From Planctomycetota bacterium (GTDB lineage: Bacteria; Planctomycetota; UBA1135; UBA2386), in contig JALORC010000005.1 of the NCBI GenBank assembly GCA_025459175.1, forward strand, positions 48,121 through 112,120: a stretch of DNA of 64,000 bases. Direction: 5' to 3'. Position 1 is the first letter of the stretch. Each line of letters begins with the position of its first letter. Shown in pieces: positions 61,345-64,000 of the stretch. The notes under the pieces are model-generated. The model had not been told where the DNA came from. It did not search any database and saw only the letters and a program-made list of their open reading frames with translations. The translations under genes and the position numbers were made by a program.

Positions 61345-62336
61345 GACAGCACCTCCCGCAGGAACGCGCCCACGTGCAGCAGCTCCTTCAAGAACGCGTC
61401 GTGGCCGTAGCGCGACCGCAGCTCGCGGTGCGCGCGCAGCTGCGGCAGGGCCAGCGCCAACTCGCGAACCTCGCTCGGCGGCACCAGCTGGTCGCCGACG
61501 AACGCCAGCAACCAGGTCGGCACCGCGATCTGCGCCGGTTCGATGCGGTGCGCATCGATCGAGCGGTTCAGGCACAGGAACTGTTCGGCGGTCCAGTGCG
61601 CGGCGAAGTCGGCGCCGCGCGCATCGAGCCAGTCCTGCACCGGCAGCCGCACCGAACCGTCGCTGCCGACGGTCGCCGCGCCGGCGAACCGCTCGTGCAG
61701 TTCGCCCGGCGTGCGATAGGTCGCCAACGCCAGCGCGCGCGCCAGCGCCAGCGACTCGCCAGCGGTGCCGCTGCGCAGCCCGAGCTCGACGATGCCACGC
61801 TGCACGGCGCGGAACGCACTCGCCTGCGGGTGGCTGCGGTGCGAAGCACCGAGGCAGCACAGCCGAGCCACGCGCGACGGCGCCTGCGCCGCCGCGTGCA
61901 TGGCCACCATGCCGCCGTAGCTGCTGCCGATCACCGCGTGCAGTCGCGGGATGCGCAGCGCGTCGCACAGGTGCCACAGCGCCGCCGCCTGATCCGCCGC
62001 ATCGACGAACGGGAACGCCTCGCCGGCGGCCGGCGCGGTCGAGCTGCCGGCCCCACCGAGCCAGTCGAACGACAGCACCGAGTACCGCTCGGTGTCGATC
62101 GCCGCCCCCGGGCCGACGATGCCGTCCCACCAACCGCGGCCGGGCACCTGCGCGTGCGCGCTGGTGTGGCGGCCGGCCGAGATGCCGCCGAGCACGACGA
62201 CGGTCGGCGCGTCGACCGGTCCCTGCCGTTCGTAGGCGAGCGCAGCCCCGGCGAGCTCACCGCCGCGCACGAGGCGGAACCCGGCCGGCAGGTGGCACAA
62301 CGCCGCGCCGGGCGGCAACGTCACGGTGGCACTCAT
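61341..62336 (-). CDS. metX: Homoserine O-acyltransferase (MetX family)
   Basis: 331 residues with the alpha/beta-hydrolase fold. VVVLGGISAGRH forms the oxyanion region, LSFDWLGGAGSS is the family pattern, the nucleophile serine is in VIGSSYGGMVAMHAA (about residue 138), the acid is in FVGDQLVPP and the histidine is in YGHDAFLKE. The GGISAGRH and DWLGG forms are those of the MetX subgroup reported to use succinyl-CoA (as in xanthomonads), so O-succinylhomoserine is the likely product. ATG 62336 overlaps the hom stop as ATGA. Middle gene of hom-metX-metB. Confidence 0.88.
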   Translation of the reverse strand: MSATVTLPPGAALCHLPAGFRLVRGGELAGAALAYERQGPVDAPTVVVLGGISAGRHTSAHAQVPGRGWWDGIVGPGAAIDTERYSVLSFDWLGGAGSSTAPAAGEAFPFVDAADQAAALWHLCDALRIPRLHAVIGSSYGGMVAMHAAAQAPSRVARLCCLGASHRSHPQASAFRAVQRGIVELGLRSGTAGESLALARALALATYRTPGELHERFAGAATVGSDGSVRLPVQDWLDARGADFAAHWTAEQFLCLNRSIDAHRIEPAQIAVPTWLLAFVGDQLVPPSEVRELALALPQLRAHRELRSRYGHDAFLKELLHVGAFLREVLS

Positions 62337-63478
62337 CGGCGCACCTCCGTGCCGAGCGCGACCGCCAGATCGGCGAGCAGGGCGTCCGCGGTGCGTTCGT
62401 GGCCGAGCGCCAGCCCGGTGTGCACACGCAAGCCGGCCGGCAGTTGGTAGCCGTAGACGACCCGATCCGGTGGCGCCGCGAGCGGCGAGCCGAGCGGCAG
62501 TTCTTCGAACGCGACCCGCAAGTCGGCGCCACCGCGGCTGCCGCGCGCGACCAAGCGGGTGGTGGCGCCGCGCGCCGCGCGCGCGCGCACCAGCGCGACA
62601 TCGAGCGCGCGGATGTCCTGGCGCGCGATGCGATCGAACGCGGGCACCTCGGTGCGGCGGTCGCCGAACAGAGCGCCCCACACCGCGCGCAGCTTGGTCG
62701 CGGCATCGCTGCCGTCGAGGTCGAGCGTCGGATCGGGTTCGAGCAGGCCGCGCGCCTGCGCGGTGGCGATGCCATCGGCCAGCGAGGCGCCGCGTTCGAT
62801 CGCCTCGATCAGCACCGTCGTGGTCGCGTTGCCGACCAGCGCCAGCGCCTCGCAGTGTGCGCGCAGCTCCGGCAGCTCGCGCACCAGCGCCTGGCCAGCC
62901 CCACCGAACACCGCGTGCACACCGACGCGGCCGCGCTCGGGGCCGGACAACCACTCGGGGCTGGCAGCGACCGCGTTCTTGCCGCACAGCGCGAGGAAGG
63001 CGCCGTTCTGCAGCGCGGCGCGACCGCGCCGCACCGCGGCCTCGGTGTCCTCGGTGCGGGTCGGCGTCGCGTCGACGACCAGGTCGGCGCCGACGATGCG
63101 GATCGCCAGTTCGGTCGGGATCGCCTCGGCGCGCGGCCACACCGACAGCGCGCTGCCGGCGCGCTTGTGCGCGAGCAGAGCCTCGATCGGCAGGCCCGCG
63201 CGATCGAACACGGTCGCGGTCGAATCGCTGATCGCGACCACACGCACCGGCAGCGCCGCGAGCTTCGTCAGCAGCGCGCGCCCGACCAGGCCCGGGCCGA
63301 GCAGGTGCAGCGTGCGCGGCGTCGGCGAGAGCGCACCGCCCGGCGACTGGCCGGACGAGTGGAACGCGTCGCGCGACGGGCCGGCGGCGCTCGCTGTCAG
63401 GCCGGCAGCGGGGATCGGAGCGGAAGGAACGGTCGCCGCGGCGGGCGGCGACGACACGGAACGGAACGGATGGGTCAT
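62333..63478 (-). CDS. hom: Homoserine dehydrogenase (short, no ACT domain)
   Basis: 381 residues. About 55 low-complexity residues rich in Ser, Pro and Ala come first, then the NAD(P) site LLGPGLVGRALL (Gly61-Pro-Gly63, Gly66), VDATPTRTEDTE, the catalytic-site lysine in LCGKNAVAAS, and the substrate pattern EPDPTLDLDGSDAATKLRAVWGALFG. There is no ACT domain, so threonine feedback is unlikely. It reduces aspartate semialdehyde to homoserine, feeding metX and metB directly. ATG 63478 is used; a TTG six bases upstream is possible. No Shine-Dalgarno sequence is seen. The leader carries a SAM riboswitch, so the whole operon should be shut off when SAM is high. Confidence 0.88.
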   Translation of the reverse strand: MTHPFRSVSSPPAAATVPSAPIPAAGLTASAAGPSRDAFHSSGQSPGGALSPTPRTLHLLGPGLVGRALLTKLAALPVRVVAISDSTATVFDRAGLPIEALLAHKRAGSALSVWPRAEAIPTELAIRIVGADLVVDATPTRTEDTEAAVRRGRAALQNGAFLALCGKNAVAASPEWLSGPERGRVGVHAVFGGAGQALVRELPELRAHCEALALVGNATTTVLIEAIERGASLADGIATAQARGLLEPDPTLDLDGSDAATKLRAVWGALFGDRRTEVPAFDRIARQDIRALDVALVRARAARGATTRLVARGSRGGADLRVAFEELPLGSPLAAPPDRVVYGYQLPAGLRVHTGLALGHERTADALLADLAVALGTEVRR

Positions 63479-63482
63479 GGCC

Positions 63483-63528
63483 AAAAAGGCGAACTGGTGA
63501 GCAGCGGACGGTGAGGAACAAACTCACC
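63483..63528 (-). promoter_or_regulatory. Candidate expression platform of the SAM riboswitch
   Basis: In the mRNA, GGUGAG (63528-63523) can pair with either of two CUCACC copies (63515-63510 or 63501-63496). These pairings exclude each other. Five U residues (63487-63483) follow 8 bases after the second copy and end 4 bases before the hom start codon. The region could act as a terminator or as a start-site block. Which form SAM favours cannot be told by eye. Confidence 0.4.
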
Positions 63529-63636
63529 CGGTGGCTCCCGCGCGGCGCGCGTCGTGCCAAGGCCCTCGCCGGCGGCTCCGCGGAGCGCGCCAGGCGGCGT
63601 GTCCGCATGCGGCACCGGATCGTGGTACTGCACGCG

Positions 63637-63748
63637 GACTCATCGTTCGATCCCGCCACGAGCGCGGTCCGAGGGCATTGGCACCTTCGCTCGCAGCGTG
63701 GTTGCCCCAGCGTCACAGGGCCCGGCCCTCAGCTGGTCTGGATGAGTC
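63637..63748 (-). promoter_or_regulatory. S-box (SAM-I-type) riboswitch aptamer
   Basis: A closing stem P1 pairs GACTCATC (63748-63741) with GATGAGTC (63644-63637). Inside, on the minus strand, are the S-box core elements in order: CAGACCAGCTGAGGG, GGGCCC-GTGA, CTGGGGCAACC and GGTGCCAATGCC. The last two form the SAM pocket and pseudoknot partners in SAM-I and SAM-I/IV aptamers. A 112-base aptamer upstream of hom-metX-metB fits the expected control. SAM-I versus the SAM-I/IV variant needs a covariance-model score. High confidence by pattern and context. Confidence 0.85.
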
Positions 63749-63755
63749 GGGGAGA

Positions 63756-63784
63756 GTTCTAGGCAACACGCCACCCGCCGTCAA
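63756..63784 (-). promoter_or_regulatory. Sigma-70 promoter of the hom-metX-metB operon
   Basis: On the minus strand TTGACG (63784-63779), a 17-base spacer and TAGAAC (63761-63756) form a near-consensus promoter. Transcription would start about 63749, exactly at the 5' side of riboswitch stem P1. This agreement supports both calls. Confidence 0.65.
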
Positions 63785-63882
63785 GGTGGCGCCAGCACCT
63801 CAGCACCGCACCAACGTCAGCGCGCCTACCGGGATCGTCTCCGGCTCGGCCAGTTCGGCGCCACGGATCGACGGGATGGTCG

Positions 63883-64000
63883 CTATCGGCGCCAGGTCAC
63901 AGCCTGGGTCACGCCACCGGGGAACGCCGCGCCGCTGCCGAGCACCCACCACTGCCCTGCCACCGACCAGGTGCCGAGCCCACTCGCCGGCACCGGGATC
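63883..64000 (-). CDS. 3' end of a probable secreted protein (cut by window edge)
   Basis: The last 38 codons of a leftward gene ending in TAG at 63883-63885. The readable end (WSVAGQWWVLGSGAAFPGG and a short tail) has the Trp/Gly-rich beta-strand look of the C-terminal domains of the large secreted proteins in this window. It is upstream of the methionine operon promoter and not coupled to it. Too short for assignment. Confidence 0.45.
   Translation of the reverse strand, partial: IPVPASGLGTWSVAGQWWVLGSGAAFPGGVTQAVTWRR

Overview
The window looks like chromosome of a high-GC, Gram-negative member of the Planctomycetota or a close PVC relative. No marker gene was searched, so this rests on gene content: a DUF1080/PVC-type haem fusion protein, ECF sigma factors fused to membrane and carboxypeptidase-regulatory repeats, large secreted FG-GAP and Kelch-like proteins, lpxA (an outer membrane), and many GTG/TTG starts with few Shine-Dalgarno sequences. 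Genes are packed tightly, with frequent ATGA/GTGA/TTGA stop-start overlaps.

Layout. 1-7452: a pilus-type chemosensory cluster. Four genes plus one cut by the edge run leftward (CheW-like protein, receiver proteins, PilG/PilH-like regulator). A hybrid histidine kinase and a PilJ-like receptor run rightward. 7568-19696: an outer-membrane barrel, two convergent ECF sigma factors with a membrane anchor and repeat tail, a 1250-residue DUF1080/c-type haem protein, a small secreted protein and a dihaem peroxidase lipoprotein. 19729-32040: housekeeping and signalling genes (ABC-F ATPase, GGDEF protein, DnaJ-like protein, NYN-LOTUS protein, methyltransferase, aldo-keto reductase, short asparaginase, TPR protein, rhomboid protease, gltX, histidine phosphatase, tail-anchored coiled-coil protein).

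32383-40433: a tRNA-Ala(GGC) followed by a decayed prophage. It keeps the last part of a tyrosine integrase, a glycine-rich tail protein now joined to that remnant, an intact DUF2460 tail protein, and a truncated, frameshifted tape-measure gene interrupted by a REP-type transposase remnant. Between the tape-measure and DUF2460 genes, which normally sit together, lies about 3.4 kb of lower-GC cargo. The cargo is a rightward pair (membrane-GAF protein plus a 163-residue protein) and a leftward, fully overlapping three-gene operon (HEPN protein, unknown protein, SecB-like chaperone). That operon resembles a toxin-antitoxin-chaperone module and is the best candidate for an undescribed system here.

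40857-57520: radical SAM/SPASM protein, peptide-binding lipoprotein-like protein, FluC fluoride channel, two secreted proteins (one split by tandem stop codons), a B12-binding radical SAM protein, a sigma-54 activator without a DNA-binding domain coupled to a UvrD/PcrA helicase, a two-part sodium symporter, an FG-GAP protein and lpxA. 57661-64000: a Kelch-like secreted protein, then a leftward methionine operon (hom-metX-metB) with a readable promoter, an S-box SAM riboswitch and a candidate switching hairpin. The last bases hold the 3' end of another probable secreted protein.
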